From Paracoccus seriniphilus (GTDB lineage: Bacteria > Pseudomonadota > Alphaproteobacteria > Rhodobacterales > Rhodobacteraceae): a DNA stretch of 64,000 bases. The notes under the pieces are model-generated. The model did not search any database. It was not told the DNA's origin and saw only the letters and a list, made by a program, of their open reading frames with translations. The position numbers and the translations under genes are program-made. Each line of letters opens with the position of its first letter. The first letter of the stretch is position 1. Shown piece after piece: positions 38,302 to 47,240 of the stretch. The stretch is taken from the NCBI RefSeq assembly GCF_028553745.1, contig NZ_CP067129.1:2648501-2712500 (forward strand), written 5' to 3'.

Positions 38302-39597
38302 TCAGGCAGCGCGGCTTTCGGTCACGGCTTTTCGGGCGGCACGCAGCGATTCGGTCAGGATATCCAGCGATTCAGCGAATACCTCGTCCTCGATGGTGAT
38401 CGGCGACAGGAAGCGGATGACATTGCCGTAAACGCCGCAGGTCAGCAGGATCAGCCCGCGTTTCAGGGCCTCGTCGCGCACCGCTGCAGTCATTTCGGGC
38501 AGCGGGGTGCCGTCGGAATCGATGAATTCGGCGGCGACCATGAAGCCGGGGCCACGAACATCAGCCATTTCAGGCACTTCGTTCTGCAGACCCTTCAGGC
38601 GCGCCTTCAGCTGATTGCCCAGGGTTTCGGCACGTTCGCACAGGCCCTCATCCTCGATGACATCCAGAACCGCCAGTGCCGCCGCGATTCCCAGCGGGCT
38701 GCCGCCATAGGTTCCGCCCAGACCACCCGGTTGCGGGGCGTCCATCACCTCGGCCCGGCCGACAACGGCCGACAGCGGATAGCCACCTGCAAGGCTCTTG
38801 GCCATGGTCATCAGATCGGGCGCCACATCATAGTGTTCCATGGCAAACAGCTTGCCGGTGCGCGCGAATCCGGTCTGCACCTCGTCCGCGATCAGCAGGA
38901 TTCCATGCTCGTCGCAAATCTCGCGCAGGCCGCGGACCAGTTCGGCCGGAGCGGGGTAGAAGCCGCCCTCGCCCTGCACCGGTTCGAAAATGATCGCGGC
39001 AACGCGGGTCGGATCGACATCCGCCTTGAACAGATTGCCAATGGCCGCCAGCGAATCCGCCACCGTGATGCCATGGGCCTCGGTTGGAAAGGGCACATGC
39101 CAGACATCTGCGGGCAGCGCCCCGAAACCGGCCTTGTAGGGCTGAACCTTGCCGGTCAGCGCCATGCCCATGAAGGTTCGCCCATGGAAACCGCCCGAAA
39201 AGGCAATGACGGCCTGGCGACCGGTATGGGCGCGGGCAATCTTGACGGCATTCTCGACGGCTTCTGCACCGGTGGTTGCGAACAGTGATTTCTTGGCGAA
39301 ATCACCCGGAGCGGCGGCGTTCAGACGCTCGGCCAGTTCGACATAGTTTTCATAGGGCGCAACCTGATGGCAGGTATGGCTGAAGTGATCGATCTGGTTC
39401 TTGACTGCTTCGACCAGACGCGGATGACCGTGGCCAGTGTTGACCACCGCGATCCCTGCGGCAAAGTCGATGAAACGATTGCCTTCGCTGTCCCACAGTT
39501 CGGCATTCTTGGCACGGGTCGCGAAAAGAGGCGTAGAAACCCCGACTCCACGAGAGATGGCGCTGGCACGGCGTGCCGAAAGTTCTGCATTGGTCAT
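38302..39597 (-). CDS. gabT: 4-aminobutyrate aminotransferase-type enzyme
   Basis: A class III PLP aminotransferase (431 residues) close to GabT/PuuE, moving the amino group from GABA or another omega-amino acid to 2-oxoglutarate. It has GIAVVNTGHGHPRLVEAV, ATTGAEAVENAVKIAR, IIFEPVQGEGGFYPAP, LIADEVQTGFARTGK and the PLP lysine in MTMAKSLAGGYPLSAV. It diverges from the XRE-cupin regulator gene, which probably controls it. Confidence 0.92.
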   Translation of the reverse strand: MTNAELSARRASAISRGVGVSTPLFATRAKNAELWDSEGNRFIDFAAGIAVVNTGHGHPRLVEAVKNQIDHFSHTCHQVAPYENYVELAERLNAAAPGDFAKKSLFATTGAEAVENAVKIARAHTGRQAVIAFSGGFHGRTFMGMALTGKVQPYKAGFGALPADVWHVPFPTEAHGITVADSLAAIGNLFKADVDPTRVAAIIFEPVQGEGGFYPAPAELVRGLREICDEHGILLIADEVQTGFARTGKLFAMEHYDVAPDLMTMAKSLAGGYPLSAVVGRAEVMDAPQPGGLGGTYGGSPLGIAAALAVLDVIEDEGLCERAETLGNQLKARLKGLQNEVPEMADVRGPGFMVAAEFIDSDGTPLPEMTAAVRDEALKRGLILLTCGVYGNVIRFLSPITIEDEVFAESLDILTESLRAARKAVTESRAA

Positions 39598-39615
39598 GGC
39601 ATCTGTCCTTAAACT

Positions 39616-39650
39616 GTGATCAATATATTAACCAAAGTGATCTTAGTGAC
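39616..39650. promoter_or_regulatory. Direct GTGATC repeats, putative operator of gabT and the XRE-cupin gene
   Basis: GTGATC occurs at 39616-39621 and 39637-39642, exactly 21 bases apart (two helical turns), in an AT-rich segment of an otherwise GC-rich region, immediately upstream of gabT. The second copy sits in ACCAAAGTGATCT (39631-39643). A near-identical 13-mer lies upstream of the decarboxylase gene. It is a candidate site for the adjacent regulator. Confidence 0.5.
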
Positions 39651-39728
39651 AAGATGCCTTGAATAGGTGAAACCGGCCCGGCCCGTTTTCACCTCGGGGC
39701 AAGACAACGACAGATGAAGTGGACAAGC

Positions 39729-40313
39729 ATGGCCGACGACGACGATTTCGACATTGGAACGCGACTGCGCAATCTGCGGCAACTCAAGAAACTGTCGCAA
39801 CGCCAGCTGGCCGCACGCGCGGGCGTGACCAATGGTCTCATCTCGATGATCGAACAGAACAAGATCAGCCCCTCGGTCGCGAATCTGAAAAAGATCCTGG
39901 GCGGGCTGACGACCAGCATGGTCGACTTCTTTCAGGAAGATGCCGAGGAACCCAAGACCTTCTGGCGCGACGGCGAATTGCCCTCGATCCGCTCGGCCGC
40001 CGTTCATGGCCCCGAGGCGACCGGTGCCAAGCTGTCCCTGCTGCGGGTCGGGCGTGCGGATCAGAACAATCTGATGCTGCTGCATGAAACCTATGACCCC
40101 GGCGCCGATACCGGACCGACGCTCTACAGTCATGAATCCGAGGAAGCCGGTTTCGTTCTGGAAGGCGAAATAGAGATCACCGTCGGGGAAGAGGTCGAGG
40201 TTCTGGGCCCGGGCGACGCCTATATCTTTGACAGCCGCCGCCCGCACCGGTTCCGCAACATCGGCAAGAAGCGCTGCATCGTGGTCAGCGCCTGTACGCC
40301 GCCGACCTTCTGA
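39729..40313 (+). CDS. XRE-cupin transcriptional regulator, PuuR-like
   Basis: A 194-residue DNA-binding regulator: a helix-turn-helix XRE domain at the N-terminus (RLRNLRQLKKLSQRQLAARAG, then TNGLISMIEQNKISPSV) and a C-terminal cupin (EEAGFVLEGEIEITVGEE). This architecture is that of PuuR, the putrescine-responsive repressor of gamma-glutamyl-polyamine catabolism. I chose MADDDDF at 39729; an ATG at 39714 is also in frame. Between gabT and the decarboxylase gene, it is well placed to regulate both. Confidence 0.88.
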   Translation: MADDDDFDIGTRLRNLRQLKKLSQRQLAARAGVTNGLISMIEQNKISPSVANLKKILGGLTTSMVDFFQEDAEEPKTFWRDGELPSIRSAAVHGPEATGAKLSLLRVGRADQNNLMLLHETYDPGADTGPTLYSHESEEAGFVLEGEIEITVGEEVEVLGPGDAYIFDSRRPHRFRNIGKKRCIVVSACTPPTF

Positions 40314-40334
40314 CAGACCGCCCTGCCCTGTCGG
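40310..40334. terminator. Hairpin at the convergent regulator/decarboxylase junction
   Basis: CTGACAG (40310-40316) pairs with CTGTCGG (40328-40334) with one G-T pair. The stem includes the regulator stop codon and ends just before the decarboxylase stop. On the plus strand CTATTTC follows. A bidirectional terminator is plausible. Confidence 0.4.
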
Positions 40335-43118
40335 CTATTTCAACTGTGCCGCGACCGCATTCAGGGCATCGGCGGTAAAGATCCGCAACCCCAGATCGGG
40401 CCGATAGCCGTGGATCTCGCTGACATCCAGCGCCCGCATGAAGGTCAGGATTTCGCGGCTGATGACCTGACCGGGCACAAGGATCGGAAAGCCCGGCGGA
40501 TAGGGAATGATGAACGAGGCCGAAACCAGTTCTTCCCCCGTCTCCAGCTTTTCCTGCAGGGCCTGATCAAGGTCCAGATAGTCGCAGTTGTCCTCGTTAT
40601 AGGCCAGGAAGAAGGCGCTGCGGATATCGCCTTCCGAGGTATTGCCATTGCGAAAGGCGGTGTGGAAGCGGCTGAAATCGGGCAAGGGCGGCACATGTTC
40701 GACAAGGCTTTTTACGCGTGCATCAAATGACCGGCGCTCCATCTTGGAAGCATCGTCCAGCAGATCATCCAGATCCTTGGCGATGCTGATCAGCACTTCG
40801 ATCAGATAGGCGATGGATGATCTGGTCGTGCCGATATTGGTCATGAACAGCACGGTATTGCGCGAGGTCTTGTTGATCTGGATACCGTGCTTGTCCATCA
40901 GGATCTGGGTCTTGAAGGTATCGCCATCCCAGCCCGTGCCGCCGACCGTGACGGTGACCTTGGTCGGGTCCAGAACGAATTCATCCGTGGCCCAATAGTC
41001 CCAGGTGTCGGTCCAGCCACGCTTGGCATCGTAATAGGCCTCGACCCCGCTTTCGCGATATTGCGAGGGAATCATGTCGCTCAGCGTCAATATCTTGAAG
41101 TATTTGCTCAGCAGCGGATGGGTGGTGACGGCACGGCGCAAGGACATCGCGCTTTCGATCTGGCGCTGGACGAATTCATAGCCCTCCAGCTCGACCTGCC
41201 GCCGCCCCACATCCAGAGAGGCGATGATCTGATAGTTCGGCGAGGTCGAGGTATGGGTCATATAGGCCTCGTGAAAGGCCTGCTCTGTCTCTCCCTTGAA
41301 ATCCTGATCATAGACATGGATCATCGAGCCCTGCCGCAGCGAGGTCAGCGTCTTGTGGGTCGATTGGGTGGCATAGACCCGCACCCGCGCATCCGGCGGC
41401 GCGATCAGCCGGGTGTCCAGCCATGCCTCGTCATCGGCGTCCTTCAGGGCTTCGCTCTGGGCAATCCATTGATCCTTGCGTTCCGGATCGCGCAGCTTGC
41501 GGCGCAACCCGCAGGCGGAATGCATGGCGGTGCGCTGGCGGAAGGCCGGGTTGAATCGGGCATAGGCGAACCAGGCCTCGTCCCAGAGGAAGACCAGATC
41601 CTTCTTGATCGCCAGACATTCCTCCATGACCCGTTCGACGTTATAGATCAGCCCGTCGAAGGTGCAGTTGGTCAGCAGCACCATGCGCACGCGGTCCAGC
41701 TTGCCTGAGGCACGCAATTCCAGCAGCTTGTGCTTGATTTCACGGATCGGCACGGCCCCATACATGGAATGCTCATGCAGCGGGTAGCTGTCCATATAGA
41801 CCACATTGGCCCCGGCCAGCACCATGCCATAGTGATGCGACTTGTGGCAGTCGCGGTCCACCAGAACGATGTCTCCGGGACGGATCAGCGCCTGAACGAC
41901 GATCTTGTTGCAGGTCGAAGTGCCATTGGTCGCGAAGAAGGTCTGTTTTGACCCGAAGGCCCGCGAGGCGGCTTCCTGCGCCTTCTTGATCGGCCCGCGC
42001 GGTTCCAGCAGGCTGTCCAGTCCGCCCGAGGTCGCCGAGGTTTCGGCCAGGAAGATATTGGGGCCATAGAACGCGCCCATATCCTGAATCCAATGGCTGC
42101 GGGCAATCGATTTGCCGCGGCTGATGGGCATGGCGTGAAATACGCCGGTCGGCTGTTGCGAATATTCCTTCAGCGCCGTGAAGAAGGGGGTCTTGAAGCG
42201 GTTGTTCACGCCGCGCAGGATATTCAGGTGCAGTTCGAAGAAATCTTCCTGATTGTAGAAGACCCGCCGGCAACCGCCCAGATCCTGTGCCGCGACCCGC
42301 TCGACCGAGCGGTCGGTCACCAGATAGGTGTCCAGTTCGGGTCGAATGCTATGGACCAGCCGACAGGTCTCGGCGCCATATTCCTCGGGGTCAAGCGCAT
42401 CGACGTCCTCATCCGCGCCGCCTCGACGCAGGTATTTGTTCAGCAGCTTCACATTGTTGCGTGATTTCAACGCCAGCCCCGGCCGCACCACCACGGCCTG
42501 AACATTGTGGTTGAACAGGATGCCGATCAGCGCGTCCTCAAGACTGGGCACGATCACGGGCTCATAGATATAGGCGTCTTCGGGACGGCGCGCATTCTGC
42601 AGACGAGAGCGCAGCCAGCGTTCCTGATGTTCGTTCAGGTCATCGACAATCAGCACCTCGAAATAGGGCCGCCCCAGCGCACGGGCGTCCGGCGACAGCG
42701 AGGCTTCATCCTCGAAATCCTCGTTCTCGCTTTCTTCGGCCGTCAGATGGATGGTGCGACGCCGATATGCGCCGGAAATCAACGCCCGCGCCGCGCGCCG
42801 GACGGCATGGGAAAAATCCGCGATTTTCCGTTGTTCCAGCAACCGATGCATATAGGAAAAAGCCGCCGCGCCGGGAAAGGCCCAATAGGTTTCGATCGGC
42901 GTCAGCGCGATGATCAGGTCTTCGGCCTGTTTCAGCAGCTTCTTGCTCTTGCGCCCGTCGACACCATGCACGGCCAGTTCCTCGGCCACATCGCTCAGAA
43001 CGCTCCAGCGGTCCGCGCGCAACTGGGTCGCGCTATAGTAGTCACCGATTCCCGGCAGCGCGCCTGTGGCGAAATCGGACAGCGCCTTGCCCGGCTCGGG
43101 CTCTTTCGGGTGGGACAT
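40335..43118 (-). CDS. Orn/Lys/Arg decarboxylase, fold type I, enlarged
   Basis: A PLP decarboxylase of the basic amino acid group, yielding agmatine, cadaverine or putrescine. At 927 residues it is much larger than the roughly 710-750 of LdcC/CadA/AdiA. Residues 1-150 have no counterpart I recognise. A receiver-like wing lies at about 150-240. The catalytic domain follows, with FFATNGTSTCNKIV (about 394-407), LWDEAWFAYARFNP and the PLP lysine Lys589 in ATQSTHKTLTSLRQGSMIHV. A charged insertion of some 40 residues (about 537-577) precedes that lysine. CTGGAGGTAAC is an excellent ribosome-binding site. The substrate is not decided by sequence. Confidence 0.9.
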   Translation of the reverse strand: MSHPKEPEPGKALSDFATGALPGIGDYYSATQLRADRWSVLSDVAEELAVHGVDGRKSKKLLKQAEDLIIALTPIETYWAFPGAAAFSYMHRLLEQRKIADFSHAVRRAARALISGAYRRRTIHLTAEESENEDFEDEASLSPDARALGRPYFEVLIVDDLNEHQERWLRSRLQNARRPEDAYIYEPVIVPSLEDALIGILFNHNVQAVVVRPGLALKSRNNVKLLNKYLRRGGADEDVDALDPEEYGAETCRLVHSIRPELDTYLVTDRSVERVAAQDLGGCRRVFYNQEDFFELHLNILRGVNNRFKTPFFTALKEYSQQPTGVFHAMPISRGKSIARSHWIQDMGAFYGPNIFLAETSATSGGLDSLLEPRGPIKKAQEAASRAFGSKQTFFATNGTSTCNKIVVQALIRPGDIVLVDRDCHKSHHYGMVLAGANVVYMDSYPLHEHSMYGAVPIREIKHKLLELRASGKLDRVRMVLLTNCTFDGLIYNVERVMEECLAIKKDLVFLWDEAWFAYARFNPAFRQRTAMHSACGLRRKLRDPERKDQWIAQSEALKDADDEAWLDTRLIAPPDARVRVYATQSTHKTLTSLRQGSMIHVYDQDFKGETEQAFHEAYMTHTSTSPNYQIIASLDVGRRQVELEGYEFVQRQIESAMSLRRAVTTHPLLSKYFKILTLSDMIPSQYRESGVEAYYDAKRGWTDTWDYWATDEFVLDPTKVTVTVGGTGWDGDTFKTQILMDKHGIQINKTSRNTVLFMTNIGTTRSSIAYLIEVLISIAKDLDDLLDDASKMERRSFDARVKSLVEHVPPLPDFSRFHTAFRNGNTSEGDIRSAFFLAYNEDNCDYLDLDQALQEKLETGEELVSASFIIPYPPGFPILVPGQVISREILTFMRALDVSEIHGYRPDLGLRIFTADALNAVAAQLK

Positions 43119-43215
43119 GCGTTGTTACCTCCAGATTGGTCGCAGCCCGTGGCTGCCCGGTACTTTTCGTACTTCGTGGAGGTCAGGATGGCCTGGAAAG
43201 CCTCTTTGGCACAAT

Positions 43216-43228
43216 GACCAAGGTGATC
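43216..43228. promoter_or_regulatory. ACCAAGGTGATCT motif upstream of the decarboxylase gene
   Basis: This 13-mer differs at one base from ACCAAAGTGATCT at 39631-39643 upstream of gabT. It lies 98 bases before the decarboxylase start, within the 228-base gap to the next gene. That position suits an operator. The rest of the gap shows no gene. Confidence 0.45.
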
Positions 43229-43346
43229 TGGCACATAAGAAACTGATGGCCGCGCCAAAGCGGGGCGATGATCGGCAGTTTCGCCTGCCAATCCGCCGAT
43301 CCGGGCCGCACCAGGGAAAAAGGATCTGGCGCAGCCCGGCAGGTGG

Positions 43347-43829
43347 TTACATGAACAGATCCGCGACGAAGGCCGATCCGACATAGGTGCCCGTCATCAC
43401 CAGCACGGCGACGATGAAGATCTTCCAGCCCGATGTGCGCGCGATGTCGATTTCGCGCCGCGCGATGGCGATCCCGGCATAGGCCAGACAGGGGGTGGCC
43501 AGTGTCAGGAAGTTCACATGCGAGACCTTGTCCAGAACCCAGGCGCTGCCCGGCGTCCATGGCAATGTCGCAACGATCCCCACCAGCGAAATCCAGGCCA
43601 CCGAGGGCAGCTTGAAGGGCACGGTCAACGTCAGCAGAAGACCGATCATCGAAATGACGAACAGCACCAGCATTCCGACCAGCCCCTGCATCAGGGTGTT
43701 GTCGGTGGCGACGGTATTGCCGATCAGGCCGATCACGCAGACCACGGCAAGCATCGCCGCATTCTGCGCCAGATCGGGTTTGAATTCGGATTCGTGATCG
43801 ACGGGGATATCGGAATCGCTCATCTTCAT
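43347..43829 (-). CDS. Small integral membrane protein, partner of the DUF3100-like protein
   Basis: A 160-residue protein with five or so hydrophobic helices after a short acidic N-terminus (MSDSDIPVDHESEF). No named family is recognised with certainty. The first ATG (43829) overlaps the stop of the preceding gene, but the ATG at 43823 is better spaced from GGGAGA. Tight coupling to the DUF3100-like gene suggests that the two make one membrane complex, perhaps a transporter. This is inference. Confidence 0.65.
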   Translation of the reverse strand: MKMSDSDIPVDHESEFKPDLAQNAAMLAVVCVIGLIGNTVATDNTLMQGLVGMLVLFVISMIGLLLTLTVPFKLPSVAWISLVGIVATLPWTPGSAWVLDKVSHVNFLTLATPCLAYAGIAIARREIDIARTSGWKIFIVAVLVMTGTYVGSAFVADLFM

Positions 43830-44650
43830 TCTCCCAGCTCAGAGGTTGCAGGCGTCTTGCGCCCCAGCAAGGCATAAAGCTTCTCGGTCACGGGCAGCGC
43901 GACAAAGATGCACAGGTAAAGTCCGGTGGCATAGGTCAGCACGTTGCTGGCACCGGCCAGCGCCAGGATGGTCTCTTCCATATCCGGCACGGCATGCGCC
44001 AATGCGCCCGAACAGGCCGCCATCATGGAACCCGAGCCGATGCCGCAGGCCATCGCCAGCGCTTCGATGCTGAACAGGCCGCTGGTCGCCAGCAGCGATG
44101 CCAGAATGGCAAAGATGAATGTGCCAAACAGCGTGCCGATGACATAAACCCCCATGACGCCGGCACCTTCGGGCGATTTCAGGCCGTATTTGTCGGCAAT
44201 GATGGCGATATTGGGCTCACGCGCGACCGAGAAACTGGCCCCGATGGCCTCGCGCCCCATGCCCAGAACCAGAACGGCGATCGGGAAAGCCAGCACGATC
44301 GTACCCAGGTTTCCCAGCTCCTGCAGGATCAGCGCCGGACCGGCATCGATGATCCGCTCCATGGACGGGCCGATGATGGTGCCGAATTTCGCGATGAAGG
44401 GCATGATCGCGATGACGATCAGGGGCGAGGCAGCGCGCACCTCGCGCTGGCCCATCCAGGCCCCCGCCCTGCGCACCACATTGGGGTTGATCAGCAGCCC
44501 CAGCACAAAGGCGTAAAGCAGCGGCAGCAGCAGAATCGAGCCGATGCCGATCGGCACCTTGATGACTCCGATCAGCTCGGAAATGATGGTGATGATCAGG
44601 ACGCTTGCATGCAGGCGCCAGTCAAGAAGGATATCCTTCGCACTGTTCAT
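43826..44650 (-). CDS. DUF3100-like polytopic membrane protein
   Basis: A 274-residue protein with about eight or nine hydrophobic segments (ASVLIITIISELIGVIKVPI; IGSILLLPLLYAFVLGLLI) and the glycine-rich ALAMACGIGSGSMMAACSGAL. It resembles DUF3100 proteins, which are uncharacterised. The ATG at 44650 follows AGAGAGGTC. It lies 89 bases downstream of the aldehyde dehydrogenase gene and overlaps its small membrane partner by ATGA. Uptake or export of the substrate of the neighbouring catabolic enzymes is the natural guess. Confidence 0.65.
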   Translation of the reverse strand: MNSAKDILLDWRLHASVLIITIISELIGVIKVPIGIGSILLLPLLYAFVLGLLINPNVVRRAGAWMGQREVRAASPLIVIAIMPFIAKFGTIIGPSMERIIDAGPALILQELGNLGTIVLAFPIAVLVLGMGREAIGASFSVAREPNIAIIADKYGLKSPEGAGVMGVYVIGTLFGTFIFAILASLLATSGLFSIEALAMACGIGSGSMMAACSGALAHAVPDMEETILALAGASNVLTYATGLYLCIFVALPVTEKLYALLGRKTPATSELGE

Positions 44651-44739
44651 CGTAGACCTCTCTGTTGTGACCGGCCCGTTATCTGGTGGCAGGACGCTTG
44701 CGAAACGGACGGGCCTTATCCACGTCGCAAGCGAAAAGC

Positions 44740-46284
44740 TCAACCCGGTGCGTATCCGAAGGCAATGACCGGTTCGGCCGCGGTTTCCACCCAGACCGAT
44801 TTGGTCGTGGTATAGGCCGCCAGGGCCTCGCGCCCCGAAGAACGACCATAGCCCGACTGTCCGAAACCGCCGAAGGGGGACATGACATTGATGGTCTTGT
44901 AGCTGTTGATCCAGAAGGTTCCGGCCCTGACCCTGTCGGCCATCCGATGCGCGCGCCCGACATCGCGCGTCCAGACCGCTCCGGCCAGACCGAAGGGCGT
45001 TGCATTGGCCAGCGCGACGGCCTCTTCCTCATCCTCGAATGGAATGACCGACAGCACCGGCCCGAAGACTTCCTCTTGTGCGATCACCATATCCTGCGAC
45101 ACGCCGCCAAGGATCGTGGGCGCATAGAAATAGCCGCCACTGTCGCGCAGATGCTCGGGGCATGCTCCCCCGGTGACGATGCGCGCGCCTGCGGCCTGGG
45201 CCTGATGCACCATATCGTTGATCTTGTCCCATTGGCGCGCATTGTTGACCGGGCCGATCTGCGTCGCGGTGTCCAGCGGCAGCCCGACGGGGATCCGCGC
45301 GCTGGCCTCGGCCAGTTTTTCCAGAAGCTGGTCATGGATGCTGCGCTGCACCAGCAACCGCGAGCCCGCCACGCAGCTTTGCCCGCAAGCGGCAAAGATG
45401 GCTGCCTGAGCCCCGACAATCGCGCGGTCCAGATCGGCATCCTCAAAGACGATATTCGCCGATTTTCCGCCCAGTTCCAGAATACTGGGGATCATCCGTC
45501 TTGCGGCCGCGGCAGCAACAGCGGCCCCGCCCTGCGCCGAACCGACAAAGACCACCAGCCCCGTAGCCGGATGGTCGATCATCTTCTGCCCTGCCGATGC
45601 GCCGCGACCGGCGATCACATTGACCAGCCCCTTTGGCGCGCCCGCGCGTTCGCACAGCGCAGCCACGACCAGCGATGACAGGGGCGTCAGTTCCGAAGGC
45701 TTCAGCATCACCGCGTTGCCCGCTGCGATGGCCGGCGCGACCTGCCAGCAGCAGGTGAACAACGGCGCATTCCAGGGCGTGATCTGCGCCACCACGCCGA
45801 TAGGTTCATGGCGGGTATAGTTCAGATGGCTGCTGGGCACCGGAATCACGTCACCGGTGATCTTGTCGCACCAGCCGGCGTAATATTCGAACATCTCGGC
45901 CATGCGTGCCGGTTCACCACCGGTATCGCGAATGGGACGTCCCGCCGAGACCGATTCCAGCCGCGACAGAGGTTCGGCATGGGCGCGAATCTGACGTGCG
46001 ATCTCGAACATGATGCGGCCGCGCTCGGATGCGGTCTTGGCCGCCCAGATGCGCTGCGCCTCTTGCGCGGCATCAGCGGCGGCATTGACCACCTCGGCAC
46101 CGGCATCACGAAATTCGGCCATGACCCGCCCGGTCGCCGGATCGGTCAGTTCCAGCAATTCGCCATCGCCGGCCATCGCGTCACCGGCAACATGACTGGC
46201 AACCTCGGGGTGGCCGAGAAGTTCGGTCAGCAGGCGCGCGATTTCAGCGGCGCTGTTGGGGGCATGTTTCATGTCATTCGCCAT
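44740..46284 (-). CDS. NAD(P)-dependent aldehyde dehydrogenase
   Basis: A 514-residue ALDH oxidising an aldehyde to its acid. It has the NAD site VVAQITPWNAPLFTCCWQVA, the general base glutamate in ILELGGKSANIVFEDAD, the nucleophile cysteine in FAACGQSCVAGSR, and EEVFGPVLSVIPF. Family members include betaine-aldehyde and aminoaldehyde dehydrogenases; the substrate is open. The start ATG at 46284 has AAAGGTGG upstream and overlaps the end of the preceding dehydrogenase gene by 11 bases. Confidence 0.93.
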   Translation of the reverse strand: MANDMKHAPNSAAEIARLLTELLGHPEVASHVAGDAMAGDGELLELTDPATGRVMAEFRDAGAEVVNAAADAAQEAQRIWAAKTASERGRIMFEIARQIRAHAEPLSRLESVSAGRPIRDTGGEPARMAEMFEYYAGWCDKITGDVIPVPSSHLNYTRHEPIGVVAQITPWNAPLFTCCWQVAPAIAAGNAVMLKPSELTPLSSLVVAALCERAGAPKGLVNVIAGRGASAGQKMIDHPATGLVVFVGSAQGGAAVAAAAARRMIPSILELGGKSANIVFEDADLDRAIVGAQAAIFAACGQSCVAGSRLLVQRSIHDQLLEKLAEASARIPVGLPLDTATQIGPVNNARQWDKINDMVHQAQAAGARIVTGGACPEHLRDSGGYFYAPTILGGVSQDMVIAQEEVFGPVLSVIPFEDEEEAVALANATPFGLAGAVWTRDVGRAHRMADRVRAGTFWINSYKTINVMSPFGGFGQSGYGRSSGREALAAYTTTKSVWVETAAEPVIAFGYAPG

Positions 46285-47161
46285 CGTGTTCCACCTTTCC
46301 GCGCAGATCCGCGATCTGCATGAAGTCATCGCTGTCTTTCAGTCCCGATTGTTCCGGTGCCCAGAGCCTTGCGGCCAGTTCCGCCACCGGCAGCGTGCAT
46401 CCGGCCTCTTGCGCCAGTTCCAGCGCCAGTTTCATGTCCTTGCGCATCAATCCCGCCGAGAAGCCGCTGTTCAGGCTGTTGTCCAGAACCCAGGTCGGGA
46501 AATGCACCTCGCTGATGGCGCTGCGCCCGGTGGCGCTGTTGATGACGCGCAGCGCGTCCTCGGCGGGCAGGCCCGCGGCCTCGGACAGGCGCATCGCCTC
46601 GGTCGTGGTCAGCATGTGGCAGGCCACCAGCATGTTGTTGACCAGCTTGGCGATATTGCCCGCGCCGCTTGGCCCGACGTGAATGATCTTGGCCGCAATG
46701 GCATCCAGCACGGGTCGGGCGGTCGAAACGAATTCTTCCTCCCCGCCGATCATCGTTGACAGGCTGCCACTGGCCGCACCCTGCGGGCCACCGCTGACCG
46801 GTGCATCCAGAAAGCCATGCCCGGCCTGCTGCAGCCGCGCGGCCAGCTGACGGCTGACCGAAGCCTCGGAGGTCGATGTGTCGATGAAGATCTTTCTGCC
46901 GGTGTCAAAGGCATTGGCGTCAAAAGCCGCATCAATCGTTTCCTGCACGTGACGCGCCAGCGGCAGGGACAGGACAATGATATCCGCCACAGCGATCACA
47001 TCGGCAGCACTGTCTCTGGCAGCAATGCCATGTTCGGCGATCTGCGCGCGCGCCGTTTCCGCCAGATCATAGGCCGATACGGCGAATCCCTTGCCCGACA
47101 GGGTCCGGGCCATCCCCGCCCCCATCGCGCCCAACCCTATCACTCCGACATTCAACGCCAT
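46274..47161 (-). CDS. 3-Hydroxyisobutyrate dehydrogenase-family oxidoreductase
   Basis: A 295-residue beta-hydroxyacid dehydrogenase. It has the NAD(P) loop VGVIGLGAMGAGMARTL, FLDAPVSGGPQGAASGSL and the catalytic lysine in GNIAKLVNNMLVA. Substrates in this family include 3-hydroxyisobutyrate, tartronate semialdehyde and related 3-hydroxy acids. The ATG at 47161 was chosen for its GAGGG site; two other in-frame starts lie 15 and 30 bases further upstream. It begins a run with the ALDH and membrane genes, behind a LysR-type palindrome. Confidence 0.9.
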   Translation of the reverse strand: MALNVGVIGLGAMGAGMARTLSGKGFAVSAYDLAETARAQIAEHGIAARDSAADVIAVADIIVLSLPLARHVQETIDAAFDANAFDTGRKIFIDTSTSEASVSRQLAARLQQAGHGFLDAPVSGGPQGAASGSLSTMIGGEEEFVSTARPVLDAIAAKIIHVGPSGAGNIAKLVNNMLVACHMLTTTEAMRLSEAAGLPAEDALRVINSATGRSAISEVHFPTWVLDNSLNSGFSAGLMRKDMKLALELAQEAGCTLPVAELAARLWAPEQSGLKDSDDFMQIADLRGKVEHDGE

Positions 47162-47240
47162 GAGACCCTCGTCCATTTTCACTTTGGCCAAGTTTCCTAG
47201 ACGGAAGTGTTCTTGAATAGTTGGTTAAAATGCTACATCG

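Noticed and set aside
43188..43217. Nine-codon plus-strand frame upstream of the decarboxylase, considered as a leader peptide
   Set aside because: It is on the wrong strand for the decarboxylase and has no attenuator-like structure.
43228..43244. TGGCAC considered as a sigma-54 promoter -24 element
   Set aside because: The matching GC/TTGC -12 element is absent at the required spacing.
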